Shown piece after piece: positions 9,890-18,951 of a stretch of DNA of 64,000 nt. Both the position numbers and the translations under genes were made by a program. Within the stretch, counting starts at the first letter, position 1. Each line of letters starts with the position of its first letter. Source of the DNA: Candidatus Aquiluna sp. UB-MaderosW2red (GTDB lineage Bacteria > Actinomycetota > Actinomycetes > Actinomycetales > Microbacteriaceae); NCBI RefSeq assembly GCF_900100865.1, contig NZ_LT627734.1:1-64000 (forward strand), written 5' to 3'. Under the pieces are notes generated by a model, which searched no databases, was not told the origin of the DNA, and worked only from the letters and a program-made list of their open reading frames with translations.

Positions 9890-11424
9890 AGCGAAACCTC
9901 GATCAGCACAAACCCACCCAGTGAAAGCAATGGCTTCAGGTCTTGGGCCTTTGAAATCTTGAAGTATTGCCAGCCGTAGGCGGCGGCGAGCGCCCCAAGG
10001 TCGACCCGCTGCGGGGTGCGAAAGAGCAAGTCGAATTGATCTAGGTCAATCAGATTCGCCATTTCGAGTTTTCCAAATATCTCACCGCCGTTATCGTTTC
10101 CGATAATAAGTTGCAGATCAAGGTTTTTAAAACCCGAAAGATTCAGGCCGCCAACATCGTGCAACAGGGCCAGATCACCCAAAAGCACTCGGGTCTTAAA
10201 CCCCGCCTGAGCTAAGCCCAAACCAGTCGAGATCGTGCCGTCAATACCGGACAGTCCTCGATTAGAAAAAGCCTTGATCTCCTTCGCAGTCACCGCCTTA
10301 TCCGCTTGGCGAATCAACTCCGAGGCGGCAAATAGCAGCTGCTCGTCCTTTTGGGTTTCATCCCAAAGCGTCTTTGCAATCTCGGCCCTGGTTCCGGTTG
10401 CAGGAATGTCGGCTTGGCTAAAAGACTCCAGCCAGTCGGCTGATGCTTCGCCCTTGGGCACCGCCGAATCGGAGAAACCCAAGGCGTTGAGGCCGGCATT
10501 GAAGTGTCCGTGGGATTTATCTTTCACCACCCACACTTCGGTGTTTTTGATCAGTCGCATAATTGGCCTGGAAAGAGTGGGCTTGCCAAAAACAATTACC
10601 TTATTTATGCGGTCAAATAACTCAGTGCCCAAAAGGTCCTGGTAGTTGACAATCATGTTTTCGCCGAACCGAGCCCTCGAAGACGGTTCCGCAAAAAGAG
10701 GCAGCTTCGCAGCTTCGGCAAACTCCTGTGCCCTTGCCCCGGCCCCGGCTCCTGCAATCACAACGCAGCCGTCACCCACCGATATCTCTGAGACGTTATC
10801 GTGCCGCTTTTGGACTGGGAGTGCTCTTCTTGCAATCCCCCTGAGGACACCAACAGCGGTCGGCTCAGCTCCTGAAAGCGGCTCATCGTATTGCAAATTG
10901 AGTTGAACTGGCCCCGCTATTGCGGCCTCGTGGCTGGCGCCCAGGCTCGCTGCCACTAGCTCACGCATTAGCTCCGACACGTTCGGAACATGGTGCTTGG
11001 TTGGCGCGGGGATATCGATGCAGGCTCTCACCGCGTCGGCAAAAATCCCCACCTGATTGGTTGTTTGATTTGCCCCTGTGCCACGCAGCCTCGAAGGGCG
11101 ATCAGCGGTTAGCAAGATCAGCGGCACACCGCTGTGGTGTGCTTCAAGCACTGCGGGGTGGAGATTCGCTACGGCGGTTCCACTTGTCACTATCAAAACA
11201 GATGGGGTGCCGGTAGCGAGCGCCCTACCAAGTGCCACAAATCCCATCGAACGCTCGTCCAAAACCACTGTCAAGCTAATTTCATGGGCCTGAGCCAACT
11301 GTCCGGCGGCAATGGCTAGAGACTGACTTCTGGCCCCGGGGGCTAGGTAAAAGTTAGTAACTCCCCCCGCTACCAGTTCAGCTAGAACGCTTGCTGAAAG
11401 CTCCTGAGAAAAGCTTTGGGTCAC
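9886..11424 (-). CDS. menD: 2-succinyl-5-enolpyruvyl-6-hydroxy-3-cyclohexene-1-carboxylate synthase
   Basis: Thiamine-diphosphate enzyme joining isochorismate and 2-oxoglutarate in menaquinone synthesis. The N-terminal pyrimidine-binding domain shows GGVTNFYLAPGARSQSLA and LDERSMGFVALGRA, then TSGTAVANLHPAVLEAHH and TADRPSRLRGTGANQTTNQ. The C-terminal ThDP domain has GLSGIDGTISTGLGLA and LLGDLALLHDVGGL. At 512 residues it is a little shorter than many homologues. Its start overlaps the stop of the upstream PLDc_N-type gene by four bases. Confidence 0.96.
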   Translation of the reverse strand: MTQSFSQELSASVLAELVAGGVTNFYLAPGARSQSLAIAAGQLAQAHEISLTVVLDERSMGFVALGRALATGTPSVLIVTSGTAVANLHPAVLEAHHSGVPLILLTADRPSRLRGTGANQTTNQVGIFADAVRACIDIPAPTKHHVPNVSELMRELVAASLGASHEAAIAGPVQLNLQYDEPLSGAEPTAVGVLRGIARRALPVQKRHDNVSEISVGDGCVVIAGAGAGARAQEFAEAAKLPLFAEPSSRARFGENMIVNYQDLLGTELFDRINKVIVFGKPTLSRPIMRLIKNTEVWVVKDKSHGHFNAGLNALGFSDSAVPKGEASADWLESFSQADIPATGTRAEIAKTLWDETQKDEQLLFAASELIRQADKAVTAKEIKAFSNRGLSGIDGTISTGLGLAQAGFKTRVLLGDLALLHDVGGLNLSGFKNLDLQLIIGNDNGGEIFGKLEMANLIDLDQFDLLFRTPQRVDLGALAAAYGWQYFKISKAQDLKPLLSLGGFVLIEVSL

Positions 11425-11726
11425 TTAGGGTCATTGTCGTCATTGCGCTTTTTCAAAAAGCGATTGATGTCTCTTAAAAAGTTTGGGTCATCGTCCGGGG
11501 CAATGGTCTTGCCCTTGCCCTTTGGGCCTCCGGTATCTTTGCCCAAGGGTCTTCCAACCATCAGGTACAAGAGCCCTCCGAAGAATGGAACAGCCACGCA
11601 CAGAATAATCCAGGCCCACTTGGGCAGGGCCCTTACTTCGTTCTTCTCGGCGCTAATCGCGAACACGGTCGTGAAGACCATCCAGATCACCAAAAATGCA
11701 AGTGTTATTAATGCCAGTCTTGTCAT
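11421..11726 (-). CDS. Small membrane protein with PLDc_N-type domain
   Basis: A 101-residue protein with two hydrophobic segments (about residues 4-24 and 40-60) framing a charged loop, and a polar C-terminal tail rich in Lys/Asp. The segment KWAWIILCVAVPFFGGLLYLMVGRP fits the phospholipase-D N-terminal (PLDc_N, PF13396) pattern; no catalytic domain follows, so it is a standalone membrane module. The ATG lies seven bases after TAGGGT, consistent with a leaderless transcript. It overlaps menD by four bases and is probably cotranscribed with it. Confidence 0.8.
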   Translation of the reverse strand: MTRLALITLAFLVIWMVFTTVFAISAEKNEVRALPKWAWIILCVAVPFFGGLLYLMVGRPLGKDTGGPKGKGKTIAPDDDPNFLRDINRFLKKRNDDNDPK

Positions 11727-11755
11727 ACTCTCAACCCTAGTTCAGCCTCTCGCTC

Positions 11756-11761
11756 TACACT
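11756..11761 (+). promoter_or_regulatory. -10 box of the leaderless DUF4229 gene
   Basis: TACACT is followed by six bases and then the GTG start codon at 11768. No convincing -35 box is visible. Confidence 0.45.
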
Positions 11762-11767
11762 AAATGT

Positions 11768-12067
11768 GTGATTAACCCTTGGTTCAGCTACACCCTCATC
11801 CGACTCGGACTATTCGTCGCCTTTTTTTGGGGTTTTGTAGCCCTTGGTTTCAACACATATGTAGCAGCAATTATTGCAGCCGGGGTCTCTTTTGCGATTT
11901 CTCTTTTGTTCTTGGATAAGCAGCGAAATGCCATGAGTCAGGCGGTCTCAAAGAAGCTAGCCCGCAACCCAAAGGGTAGCTACGACGATGCCGAGAGCGA
12001 TCTAGAGAATGACATCGTCGATTCAGATACTAAGGCTGACGAAAAAGATACCAAAGGCGATAAGTAG
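11768..12067 (+). CDS. DUF4229 family membrane protein
   Basis: A 99-residue protein with two membrane helices near the N-terminus (residues 8-26 and 31-49) and a hydrophilic, acidic/lysine-rich tail. The pattern YTLIRLGLFVAFF...FLDKQRNAMSQAV matches the actinobacterial DUF4229 family, often found next to menaquinone genes as here. Function unknown. The start is GTG with no ribosome-binding site but with a -10 box at leaderless distance. Its last 45 bp overlap the 3' end of convergent menA. Confidence 0.82.
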   Translation: MINPWFSYTLIRLGLFVAFFWGFVALGFNTYVAAIIAAGVSFAISLLFLDKQRNAMSQAVSKKLARNPKGSYDDAESDLENDIVDSDTKADEKDTKGDK

Positions 12068-12907
12068 TCCATAACCAAAACCGGCAAAGCTAGTGAGCTT
12101 CAAAACGGTTATCAGCTCTTTTGGAGTTTTCGCAGTTAGCAGAATGAAAGTTGCCGGAATCACCAGCGCCTGATTGAAAAGTGCAAAAATCGTCGCCGGG
12201 TAGAAGCTAATTAAAAGCAGGTTCACCAAAACCGGAAACCAAATCATGGCCACGAAAATACGCTTAGAAGTCTTTTCACCCAGCCTGACGGCAAGAGTCA
12301 CCTTGCCAGATTTTTTATCGGTTTCGATATCGCGAATGTTATTTACCAGCAAAACTGCCGTGGCATAAAGACCGGATGCGACTCCGAGCATGACTGCCAG
12401 CGGGTCAATAAATCCGGTTTGAACAAAATTAGTTCCGATGGTTGCAACCAAACCAAAGAACACAAAAACCACTACTTCGCCCAGCCCGGCATAGCCGTAG
12501 GGGGACTTGCCCCCGGTGTAATACCAGGCCGCCAGAATTGCTAATAGCCCGATGAAAACCAAGAAGTACTGCCCCGAAATAATGATTATTGCCAGACCCG
12601 CGAGTGCCGCAATTCCAAAGAAGATGAACGCCGCATTTCGCACAGCAACCGGCCTTGCACTCTTTGAAGCCGTGATGCGCTTGGGTCCGACTCGATTATC
12701 GTCGGTTCCACGAATGCCATCTGAGTAATCATTCGCGTAGTTCACGCCAATCTGCAGAGCTAGGGCAACCACCAGAGCCAAAATTGTCAAGCCCAAATCA
12801 AACCGATCCACTGTGGAGGCGGTGGCGCTACCCAGCAATACCGGGGCAATGGCTAGCGGCAAGGTGCGCACTCGGGCGCCGGTGATCCAAATCTTTATCT
12901 GTGACAT
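12023..12907 (-). CDS. menA: 1,4-dihydroxy-2-naphthoate polyprenyltransferase
   Basis: Integral membrane UbiA-family prenyltransferase that attaches the polyprenyl chain to dihydroxynaphthoate. The conserved first Asp motif appears as NYANDYSDGIRGTDD and the second as LLVNNIRDIETDKKSGK; eight or nine hydrophobic helices cover the rest of the 294 residues. It begins 10 bp after the menE stop, so menB-menE-menA form one operon in pathway-related order. The 3' end overlaps the convergent DUF4229 gene by 45 bp. Confidence 0.95.
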   Translation of the reverse strand: MSQIKIWITGARVRTLPLAIAPVLLGSATASTVDRFDLGLTILALVVALALQIGVNYANDYSDGIRGTDDNRVGPKRITASKSARPVAVRNAAFIFFGIAALAGLAIIIISGQYFLVFIGLLAILAAWYYTGGKSPYGYAGLGEVVVFVFFGLVATIGTNFVQTGFIDPLAVMLGVASGLYATAVLLVNNIRDIETDKKSGKVTLAVRLGEKTSKRIFVAMIWFPVLVNLLLISFYPATIFALFNQALVIPATFILLTAKTPKELITVLKLTSFAGFGYGLLIAFGIFFVSLSI

Positions 12908-12917
12908 CGGCTAAATG

Positions 12918-14000
12918 CTAGTTCGCTAAAAGCGATTGAATCGCCAAATGGTCTGGTTTTCCAGAAATAAGCCTGGGTAAAGATTCCAGGCGAACTACCT
13001 TCGAAGGCTTAGCGGCCTTGGAGAATTCGGTCTCCAAAAAAGATAAATCTAATTCTTTGAACCCCACATAAACAATGCCAACCGACTGCCCCCATAAGGT
13101 GTTTAAGGGCTCGGCGGATATTTCAGTGACTCCGGGTTCGGCTAATAAGCGCTGTTCGATTGAATCAAGCGAGACCTTCAGCCCACCAGAAATAATTACC
13201 CGATCCGCTCGCCCCAAAACCTCAAGTCGACCAGCTTCGAAACTCCCCAAATCACTCGTCAGGAACTTATCCCCAAGGTTATTCGCCAGCATGTCACCCG
13301 CGACTGCTATCAGGCCCTTTTCAATAGAGATCTCTACGCCCTGTAGTGGCAGCTGATCGTAAACGCAGCCCCCGGCAGTCTCGGCCATCCCGTAACTCAC
13401 AACCACGTTCACACCCAGCTCCTTGAATTCCGCAACCTCTTTGAGGTTCGGCGCCTGACCCCCCACCAGAAGCGCGCTAAAGCCTCTGAGCGTCCTCAAC
13501 GCATACTCATCCAACTTGGCGTGGGTAAGAAGTTTGGAGAGCTGAACTGGCACCAGTGAGCTGTATCTACGCTCATGATTTAGCTGTCCAGCATGAAGGA
13601 TAAAAGCCTCGGAGGTGAAGGGCACCCTTGTGTTCATCATGACGGGCTGGGTCTCGGCAATAATCGAGCGAATCAGGATGTTGCTTCCGGCCACAAAATT
13701 GATTGGCAACGCCAGAAGCCACTGACCGTGACCTCCAAGTCGCTCTGCCGATGCGTTGGCGCTCGCCAGCAGGGCCTTTTTCGAAAGTTCGATTCGCTTT
13801 GGGACACCGGTTGATCCCGAGCTTTCAACAATCAACGCGGCGCCATCTTCAACCTGATCTGGCAAGCCCTGAAGCTCTGGCATCACACCATTGGTCTCAG
13901 GAGCCGTTATAAAAACTGCACACTTATCAGCCAAAACATCAATCATCAGATTCAGCGCAGCGAACGTATCGTTCGCTGCCACAAGACGCAACGGCTTCAT
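12918..14000 (-). CDS. menE: o-Succinylbenzoate-CoA ligase
   Basis: Acyl-CoA synthetase (ANL superfamily) activating o-succinylbenzoate. The P-loop-like motif is LIVESSGSTGVPKRIEL, the adenylate motif is SYGMAETAGGCVYD, the hinge motif is GRADRVIISGGLKVS, and the catalytic C-terminal lysine is in SGKPDHLAI. At 360 residues it is short compared with general acyl-CoA synthetases but normal for actinobacterial MenE. Its start codon shares one base with the menB stop codon (position 14000). Confidence 0.94.
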   Translation of the reverse strand: MKPLRLVAANDTFAALNLMIDVLADKCAVFITAPETNGVMPELQGLPDQVEDGAALIVESSGSTGVPKRIELSKKALLASANASAERLGGHGQWLLALPINFVAGSNILIRSIIAETQPVMMNTRVPFTSEAFILHAGQLNHERRYSSLVPVQLSKLLTHAKLDEYALRTLRGFSALLVGGQAPNLKEVAEFKELGVNVVVSYGMAETAGGCVYDQLPLQGVEISIEKGLIAVAGDMLANNLGDKFLTSDLGSFEAGRLEVLGRADRVIISGGLKVSLDSIEQRLLAEPGVTEISAEPLNTLWGQSVGIVYVGFKELDLSFLETEFSKAAKPSKVVRLESLPRLISGKPDHLAIQSLLAN

Positions 14001-14884
14001 TAGAAATGCCAGGGGTAATCTGACCAGTCTGGTTTGCGCTTTTCTAAAAAGGCGTTCTTGCCTTCCTGGGCCTCATCGGTGCCATAGGCCAAGCGAGTTG
14101 CTTCGCCGGCAAACAGTTGCTGACCAACCAAGCCGTCATCAACAGCGTTAAAGGCATACTTCAGCATGCGAATTGCAGTGGGTGACTTACCTAGAATCTC
14201 CTTAGCCCACTCAATACCGGTCGTCTCTAAATCTTTATGCGGCACCACGGCGTTGACTACACCCATCTCCAACGCGCGTTGCGCATCGTATTCACGGCCC
14301 AAAAAGAAGATCTCTCGGGCGAATTTCTGACCCGTTTGCCTTGCCAAATAGGCCGATCCATAACCGGCATCAAAGGAACCGACATCGGCATCGGTTTGCT
14401 TGAATTTACCGTGCTCCTTGGATGCGATTGAAAGATCGCAAACCACATTCAAGGAGTGCCCGCCGCCAGCCGCCCAACCAGAAACTAGAGCTATCACGAC
14501 TTTAGGCATAAACCTAATCAGCCGCTGCACCTCGAGGATATGCAAGCGACCCGAGGACTGATCCCCATATTCATAACCGTCCTTGCCGCGAACCCGCTGG
14601 TCTCCCCCCGAGCAAAAAGCCCAACCGCCATCCTTTGCGCTAGGACCATTTCCAGTCAGTAGCACAACGCCGACATCGGATTGCATGCGCGCGTGGTCAA
14701 GAGCCCTGTATAGCTCATCTACCGTTTGCGGGCGAAAAGCATTTCTAACCTCGGGGCGAGAAAAACCAATTCGAACCAAACCGAGTGATTCGTGTCGGTG
14801 ATAGCTGATATCGATCAGCTGCTCGAAACCTGGGACCACTACCCAGCTGGGGGCATCAAAAATCTCAGAAACCTCAAAAGACAT
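14000..14884 (-). CDS. menB: 1,4-dihydroxy-2-naphthoyl-CoA synthase
   Basis: Crotonase-fold enzyme cyclising o-succinylbenzoyl-CoA. Signatures include WAFCSGGDQRVRGKDGY, the oxyanion-hole region VSGWAAGGGHSLNVVCDL, and DADVGSFDAGYGSAYLARQ, and the C-terminal PDWSDYPWHF. I place the start at ATG 14884 rather than 14890 because a -10 box TAGTCT ends exactly six bases before it, matching the leaderless pattern used across this window. It leads the menB-menE-menA operon and is divergent from menC. Confidence 0.95.
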   Translation of the reverse strand: MSFEVSEIFDAPSWVVVPGFEQLIDISYHRHESLGLVRIGFSRPEVRNAFRPQTVDELYRALDHARMQSDVGVVLLTGNGPSAKDGGWAFCSGGDQRVRGKDGYEYGDQSSGRLHILEVQRLIRFMPKVVIALVSGWAAGGGHSLNVVCDLSIASKEHGKFKQTDADVGSFDAGYGSAYLARQTGQKFAREIFFLGREYDAQRALEMGVVNAVVPHKDLETTGIEWAKEILGKSPTAIRMLKYAFNAVDDGLVGQQLFAGEATRLAYGTDEAQEGKNAFLEKRKPDWSDYPWHF

Positions 14885-14889
14885 ACCCA

Positions 14890-14896
14890 TAGACTA
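14890..14896. promoter_or_regulatory. Overlapping divergent -10 boxes for menB and menC
   Basis: TAGACT on the plus strand (14890-14895) and TAGTCT on the minus strand (14896-14891) occupy the same seven base pairs. Each is followed by exactly six bases and then an ATG (menC at 14902, menB at 14884), so one symmetric element could fire both leaderless transcripts. Confidence 0.6.
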
Positions 14897-14901
14897 ATCG
14901 G

Positions 14902-15870
14902 ATGCCGCAAGACCTGATAACGGATATAGCCGTTGTGAGAATTCCAATGCTGACCACTTTCAGAGGCTTGGCCTTTAGGGAAATGTTGATCTTCAGAGGA
15001 TCTGAGCGCTTCTCGGAATTCTCCCCATTTTTAGAATATGAAGATCAAGAGTCAGCTATTTGGCTAAAGAGCTCCTTGAGCTGGGCCAATGACCCTTTAC
15101 CAAAAGCCATCAGATCAAAGATTCCAATTAATGCAACTCTCCCGGCAGTATCCGCCGATCAAGTCGAGAGGGTTTTGCAGGGCTTCGGAGATTTTGAATC
15201 GGTAAAAATAAAGGTCGCAGAAACGGGTCAGGATTTCTCCCAAGATTTAGAAAGAATCCACAAGGTTCGCGAGCTCTACCCAACTGCCAAATTCCGAATA
15301 GATGCCAATGGGGGCTACTCAGTTGCCCAAGCCCTCGAACTAGCAAAGCTGATGGCGGGCTCGAACCTCGAATACCTCGAACAACCGGTAGCCACAATTC
15401 CAGAAATGGTCGAGCTTCATGACCTCATAGCTAAAGCCGATCTTGAGGTAAAGATTGCGGCAGATGAGTCAATTCGAAAGGCCCAAGATCCACTAGAGGT
15501 AGCCAGACTTGGGGCATGTGACATAGCTGTCATCAAGGTGGCTCCTATGGGTGGTGTAGAAAAGGCGCTAGAAATTGCCAATAAATCCGGCTTGGAGATT
15601 GTGGTGAGCTCCGCACTGGAATCCTCCATCGGAATTGCGCAAGGCTTGGCACTGGCCGCATCAATCCCAACCCTCAATTACCCTTGCGGGCTTGGGACGC
15701 TAAACCTAATGGCTGGGGACATTGTGAAGAATCCACTTAGAACCCAAAACGGATTCCTCGAATTCGATGTCCCCGAGATCGATTCAGAAATGCTCGAAAA
15801 ATACCGAGCACCAAAGGATCGCGAAGAGTTTTGGATTAAACGCCTAGAGCGCTGTTTAGAGCTTCTATAG
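14902..15870 (+). CDS. menC: o-Succinylbenzoate synthase
   Basis: Enolase-superfamily dehydratase making o-succinylbenzoate. The second-strand lysine motif is VKIKVAE, the metal ligands fall in RIDANGGYS, LEYLEQPV and KIAADESI, and the last catalytic lysine in IAVIKVAPMGG. The N-terminal region (TTFRGLAFREMLIFRG) is the family capping domain. Length 322 is typical. It probably uses a leaderless mRNA. The 3' end overlaps the convergent ccsB stop by six bases. Confidence 0.94.
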   Translation: MPQDLITDIAVVRIPMLTTFRGLAFREMLIFRGSERFSEFSPFLEYEDQESAIWLKSSLSWANDPLPKAIRSKIPINATLPAVSADQVERVLQGFGDFESVKIKVAETGQDFSQDLERIHKVRELYPTAKFRIDANGGYSVAQALELAKLMAGSNLEYLEQPVATIPEMVELHDLIAKADLEVKIAADESIRKAQDPLEVARLGACDIAVIKVAPMGGVEKALEIANKSGLEIVVSSALESSIGIAQGLALAASIPTLNYPCGLGTLNLMAGDIVKNPLRTQNGFLEFDVPEIDSEMLEKYRAPKDREEFWIKRLERCLELL

Positions 15871-16740
15871 ACCCGAGTAAACGTGAAGACCCTTGAAGAA
15901 AAGGTTCACGATTGTGAAGTTGAAGATTACGGCGAAAAACGCAATCAACCCGAGCCAGGCGGCCCGCTTGCCATTCCAGCCACGAGTCGCCATGGCGTGC
16001 AAATAACCGGCGTAGAGGGTCCAGATAATGAATGTCCAAACCTCTTTGGTGTCCCAGCCCCAGTAGCGGTGCCAGGCTCGCTCTGCCCAAATTGCGCCAG
16101 CAATCAAAGTGAAGCTCCACTGAACAAACCCGACCACATTAAACCGATACGCCAAACGCTCCAGAACCTCAAGCGATGGGAATCGATCCATCAGGTTTTT
16201 AGCGCGATTAGAGGCCTTGACCAAATAGGCGATGTGAAGCCCGGCGGCGACCGTGAAAAAGCCGGTGGCCAATACCGCAACGACTACGTGAATAACCAAC
16301 CAGTAGCTTTGCAGTGCCGGCATCAGGGTTTTCACTTCCACATAGAAAAGCGAAACCGCTGCGAAAAGGATTACCAATATAAAGCCAGAGATGAAAGTTG
16401 CGATGAACCTTAAATCCTTGATTTTCATGGCACTGAGGTAAACCACCAGAATTAGAAACGCGGTTGAAATTGCGAATTCATACATATTCGCCCAGGGCAC
16501 GCGGCCTGCGGCAACGCCGCGCAAAACGACTCCGATACCGAGCACAACGGTTCCAAAAATCAGGACTACAAACCCAGTTCTTTCCAACTTGCTAACCGGG
16601 ACAACACCCTCGACTTTAGATAGCTGAGCCAGCTGAAAGGAGAAGAGCAGGAGCGCGACCGCGATAAAAGCCATCGCGGAGGAAACCAAAAGCAGCGAGA
16701 CCTGAGATAGCGGCTCGTTTAGAACAATCACTGGCGTCAT
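15865..16740 (-). CDS. ccsB: Cytochrome c biogenesis protein CcsB (CcsA/ResC family)
   Basis: A 291-residue polytopic membrane protein that, with ResB, moves haem outward and attaches it to apocytochrome c (system II). The tryptophan-rich haem-handling motif is RYWGWDTKEVWTFIIW, followed by a conserved HAMATRGWNGKRAAWLG segment. About eight hydrophobic helices. It starts two bases after the resB stop. The set ResA-like/CcdA/ResB/CcsB next to the menaquinone genes fits a respiratory chain with a c-type cytochrome. Confidence 0.94.
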   Translation of the reverse strand: MTPVIVLNEPLSQVSLLLVSSAMAFIAVALLLFSFQLAQLSKVEGVVPVSKLERTGFVVLIFGTVVLGIGVVLRGVAAGRVPWANMYEFAISTAFLILVVYLSAMKIKDLRFIATFISGFILVILFAAVSLFYVEVKTLMPALQSYWLVIHVVVAVLATGFFTVAAGLHIAYLVKASNRAKNLMDRFPSLEVLERLAYRFNVVGFVQWSFTLIAGAIWAERAWHRYWGWDTKEVWTFIIWTLYAGYLHAMATRGWNGKRAAWLGLIAFFAVIFNFTIVNLFFKGLHVYSGL

Positions 16741-16742
16741 TT

Positions 16743-18251
16743 TTAGGCAATCTCTTTTTCTAGTCGTTTCTTGATTTCCATGGTGGCTTGCTCAAGTCTT
16801 TGGTCATCGCCTTTGGCAAGTGCTGCCATTTCGATGACTCCGTCTTGATTCACGCGCACCCAGACTCTCCTGCGTGGCCATAAGAGCGAAAGGGTCAGCG
16901 AGCCCAGCGCCAAAAGTGAGAATAACAACACCCACAGTCCGCCCGGGTTATACGCAAAATCAATCGATGCAAATCGCAATAACCCATCAAAGCTCACTGA
17001 ACCCAAACCACCGGGAAGGTCCTTGGATTCCCCAACGGTCAGCATGATTGGGTCATTTGGTCCTTCTCGACTGGCCAAAGTCTCAAGGCTCGAAGTGTCA
17101 AGCGCGTAGACGTTTCGTGGAATTCCAGAATCTAGCCCAAGGTCGCCCTTATAAACATTCATCGTAAGAAGCGGGGAGAGTGGGTCAGGATAAATTGAGG
17201 TGTATGCACCGTTATCCAACTCTCCGGCGGTCGGGTAGAAAAAAGCAATGATGCCGATTTGGTCAGGGTTGGCATCGGGAGCCTTAATCACTCCGAGCGA
17301 GGTCATATTTGAATCCTGCGGCAAGAAAATTACCGGCCCAGAATAAGCAACGTCGCCATTGCCGTCTCTGACCGTAATCACCGGGGCAAAACCATTACCG
17401 GTCAAAAAGACATTCACCCCGGGAGCGGCTAATGGGTAATTCACTCGTATCTCGTCAGTGCTTGTTTCCTCACCCACGGTGGTGGTAGCCGTGGCAATGA
17501 AGTCAATCGGCTGGCCGATGTTCGCTACGTTATTCAGGTCGTAGAGCACATTGAAGTCATCGAGCGTGAGCGAGAAGGGCTTGAGTTCGGATTCATCAAA
17601 TAAAGGCCCTGGAGAAAAGCTGTCGTAGCTGGCTAGGTTATTAACAAAGGTTTCACCTTCCACCAAAACCCGCTGGCCGTTGAAACTCAACCCGCCACCA
17701 ACACCTACTGCGATCAAGACCCCAACCAGGCTGAAGTGAAAAACCAAGTTACCGGTCTCCTTGAGATAACCCTTTTCACTCGAAACACTGTTGCCCTGAA
17801 CCTGGGTCTTATAGCGCATAGACTTCAGCACTTTTTGGGCTTTTTGAATCGCAAGTTCGGGATTGCCGGCAAGCTCATAATGAATTGTCATGCGCTTGAG
17901 ATTGGTCGGGGTTTTTACTGGCTTGGCACGCATGGCGTCAAAGTGCACCTTGGTTCGTGGCACAACACAGCCCACCAAAGAGACAAACAGCAGGATGTAG
18001 ATAGCCGAAAACCAAGCCGATGTATAGACATCGAAAAGCTGAAGACCATCCAGGACCCGAGCGAACTCTGGTTCTCGATCAAAGAACTCTTTCACGCCAT
18101 TGGGGTCGGCGCTTCTTTGTGGATAGACCGAACCGGGAACCGCTGCGACCGCCAAAAGTAGTAGTAAAAATAGCGCATTGCGCATGCTGATTAGCTGCCG
18201 CCAAAACCACCTGGGCCAAAACGATAACTTAGAGAATAAGCTGGAAGCCAC
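16743..18251 (-). CDS. resB: Cytochrome c biogenesis protein ResB
   Basis: A 502-residue ResB/Ccs1 partner of CcsB. Hydrophobic helices lie near residues 20-40, 75-95 and 165-190, then a large extracytoplasmic domain of about 250 residues and a final helix (GLWVLLFSLLALGSLTLSLLWP). The N-terminal FWRQLISMRNALFLLLLLA is family-typical. The 5' end overlaps the 3' end of ccdA by 23 bp, indicating translational coupling. Confidence 0.94.
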   Translation of the reverse strand: MASSLFSKLSFWPRWFWRQLISMRNALFLLLLLAVAAVPGSVYPQRSADPNGVKEFFDREPEFARVLDGLQLFDVYTSAWFSAIYILLFVSLVGCVVPRTKVHFDAMRAKPVKTPTNLKRMTIHYELAGNPELAIQKAQKVLKSMRYKTQVQGNSVSSEKGYLKETGNLVFHFSLVGVLIAVGVGGGLSFNGQRVLVEGETFVNNLASYDSFSPGPLFDESELKPFSLTLDDFNVLYDLNNVANIGQPIDFIATATTTVGEETSTDEIRVNYPLAAPGVNVFLTGNGFAPVITVRDGNGDVAYSGPVIFLPQDSNMTSLGVIKAPDANPDQIGIIAFFYPTAGELDNGAYTSIYPDPLSPLLTMNVYKGDLGLDSGIPRNVYALDTSSLETLASREGPNDPIMLTVGESKDLPGGLGSVSFDGLLRFASIDFAYNPGGLWVLLFSLLALGSLTLSLLWPRRRVWVRVNQDGVIEMAALAKGDDQRLEQATMEIKKRLEKEIA

Positions 18252-18951
18252 TTGTCACCCCCAGAAACCAGGTCATGAGCTGACTCCACAAACCAGTAGC
18301 AATCAAGACTCCAATCACAATCAATAGGCCACCGCCGAAAAGATTCAGTGCCCTTAGGTGCCGTTTTAGAAAATCAACCGACTTGGTGGCCCAGCCAAAG
18401 CCAGCAGCTATCAAAATAAAGGGTATCCCCATCCCAAGTGAGTAAATTGTGGCCAAGATTGCTCCCCTTGCTGGGTCCCCCGAATCAGAAGCCATCACCA
18501 GCACTGCAGCTAGGGTCGGTCCGATGCAAGGCGTCCATCCGAGCGCGAAAACTACTCCCAGAAGCGGCGCTCCCCAAAGCCCCGTCTTTGGGGATATTGG
18601 AAGTTTGAAGGTGCGCTGCATGAAGCCGAATCTTCCGATCATCACCAGGCCCAGAATTATCACTAACAATCCCAAAAGGGCCTGCACCCAAGGATTTCTG
18701 GTGATGAATAATAGGCCGGCTGTTCCCGCCACAACTCCAAGAGAAACAAACACGGTGGTGAAACCAAGCACAAATAAAGTAGCTCCAAGCATCACCCTGG
18801 ATTTAGGGGCAGCATTACCTGCCACGTAACCCAGATAGCCAGGCACCAGAGGTAAGACGCAGGGGCTCAAAAAGCTAATCACACCGGCTAGAAGCGCCAA
18901 TGGCATCGCAAGAAGCATCGACCCGGAAAGAATGACCTCGCCTGGGCTCAC
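18229..18951 (-). CDS. ccdA: CcdA-type transmembrane thiol-disulfide transporter
   Basis: A 240-residue, six-helix membrane protein passing reducing equivalents from cytoplasmic thioredoxin to extracytoplasmic thiol proteins. The two redox cysteines are visible in ISFLSPCVLPLVPGYLGY and GWTPCIGPTLAAVL. It lies between the ResA-like lipoprotein and ResB, so its job is to keep the apocytochrome haem-binding cysteines reduced. The start overlaps the lipoprotein stop by four bases. A second CcdA is encoded at 44978-45832. Confidence 0.94.
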   Translation of the reverse strand: MSPGEVILSGSMLLAMPLALLAGVISFLSPCVLPLVPGYLGYVAGNAAPKSRVMLGATLFVLGFTTVFVSLGVVAGTAGLLFITRNPWVQALLGLLVIILGLVMIGRFGFMQRTFKLPISPKTGLWGAPLLGVVFALGWTPCIGPTLAAVLVMASDSGDPARGAILATIYSLGMGIPFILIAAGFGWATKSVDFLKRHLRALNLFGGGLLIVIGVLIATGLWSQLMTWFLGVTSGFQLIL

